Notes under the pieces: generated by a model | Seen by the model: the letters and a program-made list of their open reading frames with translations, nothing else | What the model was told of the DNA's origin: nothing | Databases searched by the model: none | In this document: positions 9,503 through 17,943 of the stretch, piece after piece | How positions within the stretch are numbered: position 1 is the first letter of the stretch | Layout of the letters: each line of letters opens with the position of its first letter | Translations under genes and position numbers: made by a program | Assembly: GCF_019511445.1 (NCBI RefSeq) | Contig: NZ_JAEUAN010000002.1 | Location: forward strand, 186,001 to 250,000 | Length of the DNA: 64,000 nt | From: Aliirhizobium wenxiniae | Lineage (GTDB): Bacteria; Pseudomonadota; Alphaproteobacteria; Rhizobiales; Rhizobiaceae | Direction: 5' to 3'

Positions 9503-10080
9503 GCGCACAGGCTGTGTCCCCCCCGACAGATGCGGATGACCGCATCTTCAAGCGCGACCTGCTCGCGTCTTTGCCCAATTTGCGTGCCTTTGCCGTCTCA
9601 CTGACAGGTCGCCACGATAAGGCAGACGACCTTGTGCAGGACACGATCATGAAGGCTTGGGCAAACCAGAAGAGCTTCACGGCGGGCACCAATATGCGCG
9701 CCTGGCTATTCACCATCCTTCGCAACGAATTCTACAGCCAGATGCGCAAGCGCGGCCGCGAAGTGCAGGATAGTGACGGGCTGTTCTCTGAGCGTTTCTC
9801 GGTTCACCCGGAACAATATGGCCGTCTCGATCTGCAGGATTTTCGCGAGGCGCTCGACAAGCTTCCGGAAGACCAGCGTGAAGCGATCGTTCTCGTTGGT
9901 GCGGCAGGCTTCGCCTATGAGGAAGCCGCCGAAATCTGCGGCTGCGCCGTCGGCACGATCAAGAGCCGCGTCTCCCGCGCCCGCACCCGCCTGCAGGAAC
10001 TGCTCGGCGTATCGGGCGAAAGCGACTATGGACCGGATGCCGGAGACGCCGCGATTACCGCACGGGCGTTCGGCAGCTGA
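9499..10080 (+). CDS. ecfG: EcfG general stress response sigma factor
   Basis: ECF15-type sigma factor of 193 residues that directs RNA polymerase to GGAAC/CGTT promoters. The sigma-2 region reads RHDKADDLVQDTIMKAWAN (about 38-56) and continues with MRAWLFTILRNEFYSQMRK. The sigma-4 helix-turn-helix is AAEICGCAVGTIKSRVSRAR (about 148-167). A variable acidic C-terminal tail follows. It overlaps nepR by 4 bp and is followed 28 bp later by a strong terminator. Matching promoters found in this window belong to phyR, the small RNA, the DUF883-like gene and a hybrid kinase at 59359. Confidence 0.96.
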   Translation: MSAQAVSPPTDADDRIFKRDLLASLPNLRAFAVSLTGRHDKADDLVQDTIMKAWANQKSFTAGTNMRAWLFTILRNEFYSQMRKRGREVQDSDGLFSERFSVHPEQYGRLDLQDFREALDKLPEDQREAIVLVGAAGFAYEEAAEICGCAVGTIKSRVSRARTRLQELLGVSGESDYGPDAGDAAITARAFGS

Positions 10081-10108
10081 TCGCATCAGCCTACCGTGAT
10101 CGACTAAG

Positions 10109-10138
10109 AAGGCCGCCTCCGGGGCGGCCTTTTCTTTT
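10109..10138 (+). terminator. Intrinsic terminator of nepR-ecfG
   Basis: Stem AAGGCCGCC (10109-10117) with GGCGGCCTT (10123-10131), loop TCCGG, then TTCTTTT. Confidence 0.85.
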
Positions 10139-10166
10139 GTCCATTCGATCAGTCTTGCCGAATCTG

Positions 10167-10338
10167 CCCCTCATCCGCCTGCCGGCACCTTCTCCCCGCT
10201 CGGGGGAAAAGGGCGCAAGTCGCATCGGCTCCGCCCAATAGAGAAAAGCGAATGGATGCAAAGGCTGCATGTGGCACATCACCTCTCCCCGCGAGCGGGG
10301 AGAGGTGGAGCGCAGCAAGCCGCGCTCAGGGTGAGGGG
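10167..10338. repeat. RIME-type intergenic mosaic element
   Basis: It begins CCCCTCATCCGCCTGCCGGC and ends GGTGAGGGGC. Inside are palindromes such as CTCCCCGCGAGCGGGGAG. The same ends recur at 36990-37128 and, inverted, at 37630-37768. It fills most of the 371-bp gap between ecfG and the holin-like gene; no gene is seen there. Confidence 0.75.
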
Positions 10339-10451
10339 CAACCGGCAAACTCAAACCTCTCTAAGACCCCAGGCCGAACCATCACCCAAAAAAGCAAAAA
10401 GCCGCCCGAAATATCCGAGCGGCCTTTCATTTCATAAACCCTGCGAAAACC

Positions 10452-10904
10452 TCATTCCGCTGGCGGTGGTCCCTGCCTCCGTCCGCCTCCGCCCTTCGTT
10501 GCAAGGAACCCAAGCCCCCCGGCAACGGCAAGCAGCATCAGCGGCTTTGATTTCATCAGAAGCGGCAGCGCCGAAACGGCCGCGGTCATGGCCAGCGCGC
10601 GTTGGCTGTTGGCCGCAACCTCGCGACGCTTACGTCGCTCCTCTGCAGCGTTCATCATCATCACGATGGCAATAATGAACAACGCCATGACAATCATTCC
10701 GCCGGCAATCACCAGCATCGCCATCGGCAGGCCCCAGCGTTCACCGAGATGGATGGCAAGCGCCGCCACCAGCAGACCGTAAGCTGTCCATAAAAACGCA
10801 GCCGCGATCCCGTAGAGGATCGCGTTACGTCTGATCTTTCGCTTCATCGCCGCCACATCCGTTGCGATGAAGGATGCGATAAGCGGCCCCAGTGCGGTCA
10901 GCAT
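10452..10904 (-). CDS. Phage-holin-superfamily-like small membrane protein
   Basis: Protein of 150 residues with two strong adjacent membrane segments (about 27-50 and 58-85), then a basic cytoplasmic stretch (NAAEERRKRREVA), another hydrophobic segment (about 115-135) and a glycine/proline-rich end, GGGGRRQGPPPAE. This resembles the 'phage holin family' (Holin-X-like) proteins common in Rhizobiales, which sit in the inner membrane; the function is not established. It begins 6 bp after the DUF883-like gene and probably shares that gene's EcfG promoter, which suggests a stress-envelope role. There is no phage context. Confidence 0.75.
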   Translation of the reverse strand: MLTALGPLIASFIATDVAAMKRKIRRNAILYGIAAAFLWTAYGLLVAALAIHLGERWGLPMAMLVIAGGMIVMALFIIAIVMMMNAAEERRKRREVAANSQRALAMTAAVSALPLLMKSKPLMLLAVAGGLGFLATKGGGGRRQGPPPAE

Positions 10905-10910
10905 CTAGGA

Positions 10911-11516
10911 TCAGCGGCGCGACAGGAGAGCAAACAGGAAGCCGACACCGGCAGCGATCGCCACCGACTGGATCGGATTGGCGCGGATTTGCCCTTCAAG
11001 ATCACGTTCCCAGGTGAGCGCCTGGTTTTTCGCCGCCTCGGCGATCTGATAGGAAGCATCTGTTGCATCGGCTGCTGCGCGCTTTGCCTTGCTCTTTACT
11101 TCCGAAGCCTTTTCGTTGCCGACAGCGGCAACAGTTTTGGCGAGCGCTGCGATATCCTCACGCAGCTGCTCCAGCTGTACTTCAATATCCTTGGTCGAAG
11201 CGGCAGAGCCGGTGCGCGGAAATTCGGTCGTCGTCGAGGTCGATGCGGGCATGGCGGTCTCCTGTTTGATCATGTTCGTTTTTGCTGCGGGCGATGCTTT
11301 GGTCTTGCGCGGGCCACGCTTCGGTGTTGCAGCTTCGGCCGTCTTGCTGACGGCCCCCTTGACTGCATCGGCGGTGACTGGCTTGGCTGCTGAACGTCTC
11401 GCCCGTGTCTTCTTCTCGGGCACCTTGGTGGAAGCCTCCGCAGGCGAGTCCGAAACCGGTTGGACAGCCTTCTTACGAATTCTCGTAGCCTTCGGCTTTT
11501 CTGCAACGTCGTTCAA
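10911..11516 (-). CDS. DUF883/ElaB-like membrane-anchored protein with basic Ala/Lys-rich N-terminus
   Basis: Protein of 201 residues. The second half (from about residue 105) is a long helix, DIEVQLEQLREDIAALAKTV, then an Ala/Lys-rich stretch and a C-terminal membrane anchor, IQSVAIAAGVGFLFALLSRR, as in ElaB/YqjD/DUF883 proteins, some of which bind ribosomes in E. coli. The first 85 residues are rich in Lys, Arg, Ala and Pro, with histone-H1-like pieces such as KKTRARRSAAKP. The start is TTG at 11516, supported by AGGGGAG seven bases upstream; Met82 is a weaker alternative. An exact EcfG promoter lies at 11583-11607. Function is unknown. Confidence 0.8.
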   Translation of the reverse strand: MNDVAEKPKATRIRKKAVQPVSDSPAEASTKVPEKKTRARRSAAKPVTADAVKGAVSKTAEAATPKRGPRKTKASPAAKTNMIKQETAMPASTSTTTEFPRTGSAASTKDIEVQLEQLREDIAALAKTVAAVGNEKASEVKSKAKRAAADATDASYQIAEAAKNQALTWERDLEGQIRANPIQSVAIAAGVGFLFALLSRR

Positions 11517-11582
11517 TCGATAACTCCCCTACCCGCCTGTCACGGCAACACAAAACCTGCATGCCGATGGCTGCACGCAAAC

Positions 11583-11607
11583 AACGTGAGAGGTTGAAGT
11601 TTGTTCC
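11583..11607 (-). promoter_or_regulatory. EcfG promoter of the DUF883-like/holin-like pair
   Basis: Minus strand GGAAC (11607-11603), 16-bp spacer, CGTT (11586-11583), an exact match. It lies about 67 bp before the TTG start, between that gene and the end of the peptide-uptake cluster. Confidence 0.8.
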
Positions 11608-11636
11608 AATCCAGAACGGTAAAAACCGAGAAAGTC

Positions 11637-12461
11637 TCAGGCCGCTTTCGTCTTCGGATCGAGCATGTCGCGCAGACCGTCGCCAAGCATGTTCAGGCCC
11701 AATACCGCAAGCGCGATTGCCATGCCCGGCAGGATGGCAAGCCACGGCGCCTGGCCGAAAAATGTCTGGCTGTCGGCCAGCATCCGCCCCCATGTCGGCG
11801 CCGGTGGCGGCATGCCGAGCCCAAGGAAGGAAAGCCCGGCCTCGGTCAGGATAGCCAGACCGAGCTGGATCGTTACCTGCACGATGATCTGGTTGGAAAT
11901 GTTGGGCAGGATATGCACCAGCGTGATCGTCGCCTTCGACCGGCCGATCCCGACCGCCGCCGTCACATAATCCCGCGCCCAGATCTGCTTCGCCCCGGCA
12001 AGTGTCAGCCGCGCAAAGACCGGCACCATGAACACCGCAATCGCAATGATCGCAGTAAATCGCCCCGAACCGAGAAAGGCGCCGAGCATCATCGCCGACA
12101 GGATGGGCGGCACCGCAAAGATGATGTCGCAGCCACGCATCACGATCAGTTCCAGCCACCCGCGCCGCATCGCCACGATGACACCGACCGCCGACCCGAC
12201 CGTCGCCCCGATCGCAACCGCCAGAAACGAGGTCGACAGCGAATTCCACGCCCCCACCATCAGCATCGAGGCGACGTCGCGGCCGAACTGATCCGTGCCG
12301 AGCAACGCGCCCGGCCCAAGCGGCGGCTTCAATCGCTGCACGATATTCATCTTCGACGGCAGTGACGGTGTCCAAACCAGCGACAACAGCGCCACACCGA
12401 CAAGCGCCAGCGTCACGACGAGCCCGATCAGCAGCACGGGGCGACGAAAAATCCCCGTCAT
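11637..12461 (-). CDS. DppC-type ABC permease (module 2)
   Basis: Inner-membrane permease of 274 residues starting MTGIFRRPVLLIGL at 12461. The ATG shares one base with the TGA of the preceding permease, so they are coupled; the longer in-frame reading to 12902 is an overlap with dppB and is rejected. Features are LLGTDQFGRDVASML, the EAA loop RDYVTAAVGIGRSKATI, and the C-terminus GDGLRDMLDPKTKAA. It closes the minus-strand peptide-uptake cluster; no terminator was recognised before the EcfG promoter at 11607. The protein is shorter than usual because the N-terminal cytoplasmic part is brief. Confidence 0.93.
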   Translation of the reverse strand: MTGIFRRPVLLIGLVVTLALVGVALLSLVWTPSLPSKMNIVQRLKPPLGPGALLGTDQFGRDVASMLMVGAWNSLSTSFLAVAIGATVGSAVGVIVAMRRGWLELIVMRGCDIIFAVPPILSAMMLGAFLGSGRFTAIIAIAVFMVPVFARLTLAGAKQIWARDYVTAAVGIGRSKATITLVHILPNISNQIIVQVTIQLGLAILTEAGLSFLGLGMPPPAPTWGRMLADSQTFFGQAPWLAILPGMAIALAVLGLNMLGDGLRDMLDPKTKAA

Positions 12462-13408
12462 CACGTCGCCACCCGCAGTCTCGGGTCGATCACCAGATAG
12501 GCGAGATCGACGAGGAAATTCATCACGATCACAAGCGCCGAAAAGAACAGCACCACATCCTGCATCACGATGATGTCGCGCTGCGACAAAGCCTGCAGCG
12601 CCAGCCGCCCGAGGCCCGGCAGGTTGAAGACGTTTTCCACCAAAACGGCACCGGCAATCAGGAAGGTGAATTGCAGCCCGATCATCGTGACGACCGGGAT
12701 CAACGCATTCGGCAGCGCATGCCGCCAGACCGCAGCCTTGTCGCTCAACCCCTTGGCGCGGGCTGTGCGCACGAACTCCTCGCCCATCACGTCCAGCACA
12801 GCGCTGCGCGCCACGCGCGTCAAAACGCCTGCCTGCGGCAGCGCCAGCGCAATGGCCGGCATAAAAAGCGCGGCAAGCCCTGCCCAAAACCCCGCATTCC
12901 ATCCCGGAAACCCGCCGGCCGGCATCCAGCCGAGCTTGGTCGAGAAGGCGATGATCAGCAGCAATCCCACCCAGAAGGCCGGCACCGCGATCGAGACGTA
13001 GGAAAAAGCCCCGGCGATATAATCGAACAGACCATTATGCCTGCGCGCCGCCGCCACGCCGAGCGGCACCGCGATCGCAACCGACATCACCACAGCCATC
13101 AACGCCAAGGGCAACGTCACCGCCAACCGCTCGACGATCAGCCCTGCAACGGGAACACCATAGGTATAGGACTGCCCGAGATCACCCTGCAGCACGCCGG
13201 AAAGCCATGCGAGATATCGAACGATCAGCGGTTCATCCAGCCCCATCTGAGTCCTGAGCGCCGCCAACGTCTCCGGCGTCGCCGAAGTCCCAAGCATGAT
13301 CGCCGCCGGGTCACCGGGCAAGAGGTTCATGACGGTGAAGATGAGCAGCGAGACGACGATGAGCGTGACGATCAGGCTGACGAGACGACGGATGAGGATG
13401 GAGATCAT
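12461..13408 (-). CDS. DppB-type ABC permease (module 2)
   Basis: Inner-membrane permease of 315 residues. MISILIRRLVSLIVTLIVVS is the usual first membrane segment. Family features are LLPGDPAAIMLGTSATPET, QTYG-type periplasmic loop GQSYTYGVPVAG, the EAA loop EEFVRTARAKGLSDKAAV and the VIDPRLR C-terminus. It follows a binding-protein gene on the same strand, but 361 bp of repeats lie between them. No ATPase gene belongs to this module, so it probably uses the pair encoded at 15429-17014. Confidence 0.94.
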   Translation of the reverse strand: MISILIRRLVSLIVTLIVVSLLIFTVMNLLPGDPAAIMLGTSATPETLAALRTQMGLDEPLIVRYLAWLSGVLQGDLGQSYTYGVPVAGLIVERLAVTLPLALMAVVMSVAIAVPLGVAAARRHNGLFDYIAGAFSYVSIAVPAFWVGLLLIIAFSTKLGWMPAGGFPGWNAGFWAGLAALFMPAIALALPQAGVLTRVARSAVLDVMGEEFVRTARAKGLSDKAAVWRHALPNALIPVVTMIGLQFTFLIAGAVLVENVFNLPGLGRLALQALSQRDIIVMQDVVLFFSALVIVMNFLVDLAYLVIDPRLRVAT

Positions 13409-13418
13409 CGATTGGTGT

Positions 13419-13457
13419 CCCTCATTCCTGTGCTTGTCACAGGAATCCAGCCACGCG
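13419..13457. repeat. Palindromic intergenic repeat, single arm
   Basis: CCTCATTCCTGTGCTTGTCA and the following CAGGAATCCAGC match the arms of the larger element at 43646-43762. CCTGTG...CACAGG makes it a short hairpin. It lies between module-2 binding protein and permease. Confidence 0.65.
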
Positions 13458-13581
13458 AAGTCATTCGCGTAAAGAGACTTTTTAGCATTAAAGACGCAGC
13501 GTTACCGGATTGATGTGTAGCCGTCTTGGAGATGCTCGATAAGCGTGGCGATGAGAGGGAACTGAGGCAGGCGCAACGACC

Positions 13582-13744
13582 TCCAACTGATCTCCCCCCT
13601 TGTGGGGGAGATGTCACGAGAGTGACAGAGGGGGGTGAAACGTCGCAGCCCGCCATGGGAGCATCAGAGATGGATGAGTTTGCCGCGACAGCCCCCCTCT
13701 GCCCTGCCGGGCATCTCCCCCACAAGGGGGGAGATCGGAATGCC
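13582..13744. repeat. RIME2-like intergenic element
   Basis: Outer parts GATCTCCCCCCTTGTGGGGG-type and CATCTCCCCCACAAGGGG-type face each other as inverted copies, with AGAGGGGGGT/CCCCCCTCT blocks inside. Related copies lie at 19068-19240, 22128-22315 and 52427-52604. With the preceding repeat it explains the 361-bp gap 13409-13769; no gene is seen there. Confidence 0.75.
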
Positions 13745-13769
13745 GCCCCGTTATGCCAGACCAAACCCC

Positions 13770-15293
13770 TCACTCTTCCCAAAACACCTCGGTCAGCACA
13801 TTCGACGGGATCGGCTCGTTCTCCCAAAGCCCCTTCAGCTTCTTGTCCCATATGCCGAGTTTCGGCATCACGAACAGAAACAGCGCCGGTACGTCATTGG
13901 CGAGAATGGTCTGCGCCTCGCCATAAAGCTTGTCCTGTTCGCTAACATCGGTGCTCGCCTCAACCTTGGCGAGGATCGCATTGAATTCCGGGTTCTTGTA
14001 GTTGAAGTAATAGGGGTCGCGCGCGTAGATATCGATATCCATCGGCTCCGCATGGGCAACGATGGTCATGTCGTAGTCAGCGGCCTTAAGCACATCCGCC
14101 ACCCATTTCGCCGGGAACTCGGTGGTTTCGATATTCATCGTTACGCCGATTTCGGCAAACAGCGCCTGCAGGATTTGCGATGAGCGCTGCGCATAGGCCA
14201 TCTGCGGCGCCTTCATGGTGAAGGAGAAACCGTCCGGATAACCGGCTTCCGCCAGCAGCGCCTTGGCCTTTTCGACGTCGTAAGGATAGACGCCGGTCAG
14301 GTCCTTGTAGCCGCGATCGTTCGGCGTGTAATGGCTGCCGATCGGCGTGCCGAGACCCGACCATGCACCTTCCACCACCATCGCCCGGTCGACCGCCATC
14401 ATCAGCGCTTGACGCACCTTCTTGTCGGAGAAAGGCTTGCGGGAATTGTTCATCCCCGCCACGACCTTGAGTTCGGTATTGCCGATCACCGTCGCCAGCC
14501 TGTCGCTGCCCTCGAAGGAAGACACCAGTTCCGGCGCACCGAATTCCGGAAACGCATCGACATCGCCCGCCGTCAACGCCGCCGACTGCGCCTGCGGATC
14601 GTTGATGAAGCGGAAGGAAGCCGTTTCAAGCTTAACCGCAACATCCTTGTTCCAGTAATCGGCGTTCTTCTTCAGATTGACCTGCGTGCCCTTGGCCCAG
14701 CTGTCGAAGACGAACGGCCCCGTACCGACCGGATTGGTCTTGTTGTCCGCGGCCGTCGATGGCTCCACCATCACCGCCGCCGGCCAGCCGAACCAGTAGA
14801 GCAGGCTGCCGGTCGGCTGTTTGAGTTTCAACACCAGCGTTGCGGCATCCGGCGTCTCGATCGTGTCGATGGAAGTGAAATAACGCTTCTGCGGATTGAC
14901 GCTGTCAGCGCCGCGCGCACGATCCAGCGTGAACTTGGCGACTGAACTGTCGAAGGCCACGCCATTGTGGAATTTCACGCCCTGCCGCAGCTTGAACGTA
15001 TAGGTCTTGCCGTCCTCGGAAACCTGCCAGCTCTCGGCAAGCTGCGGCTGCACCTTGCCCGCCTTGTCGATCGTCGTCAGGCCTTCGAAGACATTCTGCC
15101 AGGTCACCTGCCCGATCATCACCTGCGCGCCGATCGTCGGATCGAGACCACCCGGCTCAACCGTCATGCCGATCGTTGCTGAAGTCTTGGCCGCGGCCTG
15201 CGCATGAGGTGCTGCAAACGCCACGCCTGCCACAAGCGCCAGCGCTATTGCGCCACGCCTGGAGACCTGAGACCAGGAGAAAATCGTCTGCAT
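13770..15293 (-). CDS. Family 5 ABC substrate-binding protein (module 2)
   Basis: Periplasmic solute receptor of 507 residues. The signal peptide has a charged start, SQVSRRGAIALALVAGVAFA, with cleavage likely after AQA; the RR pair is followed by GAIA, so a Tat route is possible but not clear. SBP_bac_5 motifs are GGLDPTIGAQVMIGQVTWQN, KTYTFKLRQGVKFHNG and the AVDRAMVVEGAWSG segment. The start ATG at 15293 has GGGGAGC upstream. It lies 135 bp after the shared ATPase gene and before the module-2 permeases, so it could give the importer a second specificity. The ligand is unknown. Confidence 0.93.
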   Translation of the reverse strand: MQTIFSWSQVSRRGAIALALVAGVAFAAPHAQAAAKTSATIGMTVEPGGLDPTIGAQVMIGQVTWQNVFEGLTTIDKAGKVQPQLAESWQVSEDGKTYTFKLRQGVKFHNGVAFDSSVAKFTLDRARGADSVNPQKRYFTSIDTIETPDAATLVLKLKQPTGSLLYWFGWPAAVMVEPSTAADNKTNPVGTGPFVFDSWAKGTQVNLKKNADYWNKDVAVKLETASFRFINDPQAQSAALTAGDVDAFPEFGAPELVSSFEGSDRLATVIGNTELKVVAGMNNSRKPFSDKKVRQALMMAVDRAMVVEGAWSGLGTPIGSHYTPNDRGYKDLTGVYPYDVEKAKALLAEAGYPDGFSFTMKAPQMAYAQRSSQILQALFAEIGVTMNIETTEFPAKWVADVLKAADYDMTIVAHAEPMDIDIYARDPYYFNYKNPEFNAILAKVEASTDVSEQDKLYGEAQTILANDVPALFLFVMPKLGIWDKKLKGLWENEPIPSNVLTEVFWEE

Positions 15294-15428
15294 CCTATAT
15301 GCTCCCCGTTATCTGCTGCGCGCAGCTTTGTTGGGCGCAGTCTAAGAACATTTCGCAACTGCACACAATGCCAATTTGCGCCAATCTGACGCCCGTCCAG
15401 CAGTTGCGGCCTTACTGAAACACGCAGT

Positions 15429-16181
15429 TCAGACGCGCCGAAACCCTTCACTCGCCGTCAACAGCTGCCGCGTATAGTCGGCGGAAAAATCGCGTCTTTC
15501 CAGCGCATCCGCCTTCACCGTCTCGATCACCTTGCCGCCCTTCATCACCGCAAGCCTTTCGCACATATGGCTGATCACCCCGAGATCATGGCTCACCATC
15601 ACGAAGGTCAGCCCACGATCTTTTCGGGCCTGCTCCAGCAGATTGAGGATTTCCGCCTGGATCGAGGCATCGAGCGCCGATGTCGGCTCGTCGAGCAACA
15701 GTACCTTCGGCTCCAGGATCAGCGCTCGCGCAATTGCCACGCGCTGCCGCTGACCGCCGGAAAGCTGATGCGAATAGCGGAAGCGGAAACCGGACCCCAG
15801 CCCCACCTCGTCCAGCGCCCGCATGATCCGCTGGTCGACATTGTCGAACCCATGGATCGCCAGCGGTTCCAAGAGCAACCGGTCCACCGTCTGGCGCGGA
15901 TGCAGCGAACCGTAGGGATCCTGAAACACCATCTGCACCGTGCGGTAAAAATCCTTCGACCGGCTCCGCCCGGAATAGGACTGTCCGTTGATCGAAAGCG
16001 CCCCGGCGCTGAACGTGTTCAACCCCGCCACCGCCCTCAGCAGTGTCGACTTGCCCGATCCACTTTCGCCAACAATCCCAAAGCTTTCGCCTGTCGCCAC
16101 ATCCACCGACACATGGTCGAGCGCGACAAACTCGTCGAACATGACGACCATGTCTTTGACGGAAAGAACATTTTTCGTCAT
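15429..16181 (-). CDS. DppF-type ABC ATPase
   Basis: Cytoplasmic ATPase of 250 residues. The start is ATG at 16181 (MTKNVLSV), which overlaps the TGA of the preceding ATPase gene as ATGA and has AAGGAG upstream; a GTG nine bases earlier lies on the ribosome site. Walker [10 protein letters not shown], signature [15 protein letters not shown] and Walker B VLLLDEPTSALD are complete. Compared with E. coli DppF it lacks a long C-terminal oligopeptide-specific extension. It pairs with the DppD-type ATPase and is the only F-type subunit in the cluster. Confidence 0.94.
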   Translation of the reverse strand: MTKNVLSVKDMVVMFDEFVALDHVSVDVATGESFGIVGESGSGKSTLLRAVAGLNTFSAGALSINGQSYSGRSRSKDFYRTVQMVFQDPYGSLHPRQTVDRLLLEPLAIHGFDNVDQRIMRALDEVGLGSGFRFRYSHQLSGGQRQRVAIARALILEPKVLLLDEPTSALDASIQAEILNLLEQARKDRGLTFVMVSHDLGVISHMCERLAVMKGGKVIETVKADALERRDFSADYTRQLLTASEGFRRV

Positions 16182-17014
16182 AGCGCCCACTCCTTCTTGC
16201 GGTCGAGCACCGGCAGCGGGTGTCGGTCGGAACCGATCGTTGGCAGGCAGTTGAGCAGGCCCTGCGTATAGGGATGCTGCGCCTTGGAAAGATCGGCCGA
16301 TGGCAGTTCCTCCACCACGCGCCCCGCATACATGACAAGCACCCGGTCGCAGAAGGAAGAGACCAGCCGCAAATCATGCGACACGAAAATCAGCCCCATG
16401 CCGCGCTCGGCCACCAGCTTGTCGAGAATGCCGAGCACTTCCAGCTGCACCGTCACGTCAAGCGCCGAAGTCGGTTCATCGGCAATCAGCAGTTCCGGGC
16501 CGCAGATCAGCATCATCGCGATCATCACCCGCTGCCCCATGCCGCCGGAAACCTCGTGCGGATAAAGCGAAAACACCCGCTCCGGATCACGGATCTGCAC
16601 CGCCTCCAGCATCGCAAGCGTGCGCGCCTTGGCTTCAGCAGTCGAAATCCTCTCATGCGTCTTCAACGTCTCGATGATCTGCCGTCCGATCGTTGAAACG
16701 GGGTTCAGCGAATACTTTGGGTCCTGCAGAACCATGGCGATCCGCTTACCGCGGATCTCGCGCCGCTCGCGGTCGGAAATCGCCAGCAGATCGCGCCCGG
16801 CGAAATTCAACGTCTTGGCGGTGATCTTCGCGTGCTTCGGCGTCAATCCCATGATCGCCCGGCCGGTCTGCGACTTGCCGGAACCGCTTTCGCCGACAAT
16901 GCCCAGCCTTTCGCGCCCGAGCGTAAACGACACGCCACGCACCGCCTGCACCTCACCGGTCCGCGTCGGAAAACTCACCCGCAGGTCCTCGACGGTCAAA
17001 AGCCTATCGCTCAT
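16178..17014 (-). CDS. DppD-type ABC ATPase
   Basis: Cytoplasmic ATPase of 278 residues. Walker A is [16 protein letters not shown], the Q-loop region AMVLQDPKYSLNP, signature VSGGMGQRVMIAMML and Walker [13 protein letters not shown]. The signature has GMGQR where most relatives have GMRQR. GAAGGAGG lies upstream of the ATG, and the gene overlaps both neighbours by 4 bp (ATGA). It forms the DppD/DppF heterodimer with the next gene. C-terminal residues KAQHPYTQGLLNCLPTIG are the usual peptide-ABC extension, although the protein is short (usual 320-330). Confidence 0.94.
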   Translation of the reverse strand: MSDRLLTVEDLRVSFPTRTGEVQAVRGVSFTLGRERLGIVGESGSGKSQTGRAIMGLTPKHAKITAKTLNFAGRDLLAISDRERREIRGKRIAMVLQDPKYSLNPVSTIGRQIIETLKTHERISTAEAKARTLAMLEAVQIRDPERVFSLYPHEVSGGMGQRVMIAMMLICGPELLIADEPTSALDVTVQLEVLGILDKLVAERGMGLIFVSHDLRLVSSFCDRVLVMYAGRVVEELPSADLSKAQHPYTQGLLNCLPTIGSDRHPLPVLDRKKEWAL

Positions 17015-17943
17015 TGCCCGGCCTCCTTCGGATCGAGCGCATCGCGCAACCCGTCACCGAGCAGGTTGAAACCGAGCGAGACGATCAGGATCGCCGCCCC
17101 CGGCATCGCCGCCACCCACCACTGGTCGAGAATGAAGCGACGGCCCGACGCGATCATCGCCCCCCATTCGGGAAGCGGCGGCTGCGCACCCAAGCCCAGG
17201 AAACCTAGACCGGCGGCGGTCAGGATGATGCCCGCCATATCCAGCGTCACCCGCACGATCAGCGAGGAAAGGCAGAGCGGCATCACGTGGCGCAGGACGA
17301 TGCGAAACGGCGATGCCCCCATCAGCTTCACGGCGGAAATAAATTCCGAATTGCGGAACGTCATCGTCTCGGCGCGGGCGATACGCGCATAAGGCGGCCA
17401 CGAGGTGACGGCGATGGCGAGAACCGCATTCTCGATCCCCGGTCCGAGAGCCGCCACCAGCGCAAGCGCCAGAACCAGCTTCGGGAAGGCAAGAAAGATG
17501 TCGGTAATCCGCATCAGCACCGCATCCACCCAACCGCCGGCATAACCGGAAACCGTGCCGATGATCAGGCCGACGGGTGCGGCAATGATCGCCACCAGCA
17601 CGACGACAAACAGCGTCAGCCGCGAGCCATGAATCAACCGGGATAAAATATCGCGCCCCTGGTCGTCGGTACCGAGCAGATAGCCAGCCGTTCCCGGCGG
17701 CAGCAGCCGCGCATTCCTGAGATCGCCCTGCACCGGATTATGCGGCGCCAGCACGTCGGCAAAGATCGCAACGAGGATCAAGAGAAGAATGATGCCGAGA
17801 CCGGCTAGCGCCAGCCGGTTGGCGGAAAACCGCCGCCAGATCACATAGGCGCGGCCTAGCCGAGCCTGATGCCGCGAGGTCGGCTGTTCGGATAAAAGCC
17901 ATTCGCGGCTATAGGGTTTTTCATTCGCCTGGAGAACACTCAT
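17011..17943 (-). CDS. DppC-type ABC permease (module 1)
   Basis: Inner-membrane permease of 310 residues. An N-terminal cytoplasmic tail (NEKPYSREWLLSEQPTSRHQ) precedes FSANRLALAGLGIILLLI, the first membrane segment. YLLGTDDQGRDILSRLIHGS is the OppC signature. The EAA loop reads NSEFISAVKLMGASPFRI. It ends with GDGLRDALDPKEAGQ. ATGA overlaps at both ends show strict coupling with dppB and dppD. Confidence 0.94.
   Translation of the reverse strand: MSVLQANEKPYSREWLLSEQPTSRHQARLGRAYVIWRRFSANRLALAGLGIILLLILVAIFADVLAPHNPVQGDLRNARLLPPGTAGYLLGTDDQGRDILSRLIHGSRLTLFVVVLVAIIAAPVGLIIGTVSGYAGGWVDAVLMRITDIFLAFPKLVLALALVAALGPGIENAVLAIAVTSWPPYARIARAETMTFRNSEFISAVKLMGASPFRIVLRHVMPLCLSSLIVRVTLDMAGIILTAAGLGFLGLGAQPPLPEWGAMIASGRRFILDQWWVAAMPGAAILIVSLGFNLLGDGLRDALDPKEAGQ

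Noticed and set aside
10167..10338. CRISPR or tRNA-like structure suggested by the hairpins
   Set aside because: There is no regularly spaced direct repeat and no cloverleaf; the sequence matches RIME ends found at 36990 and 37630.
10452..10904. Prophage remnant, from the holin-like protein
   Set aside because: No integrase, endolysin or structural phage gene is nearby, and such holin-like membrane proteins are ordinary in Rhizobiales.
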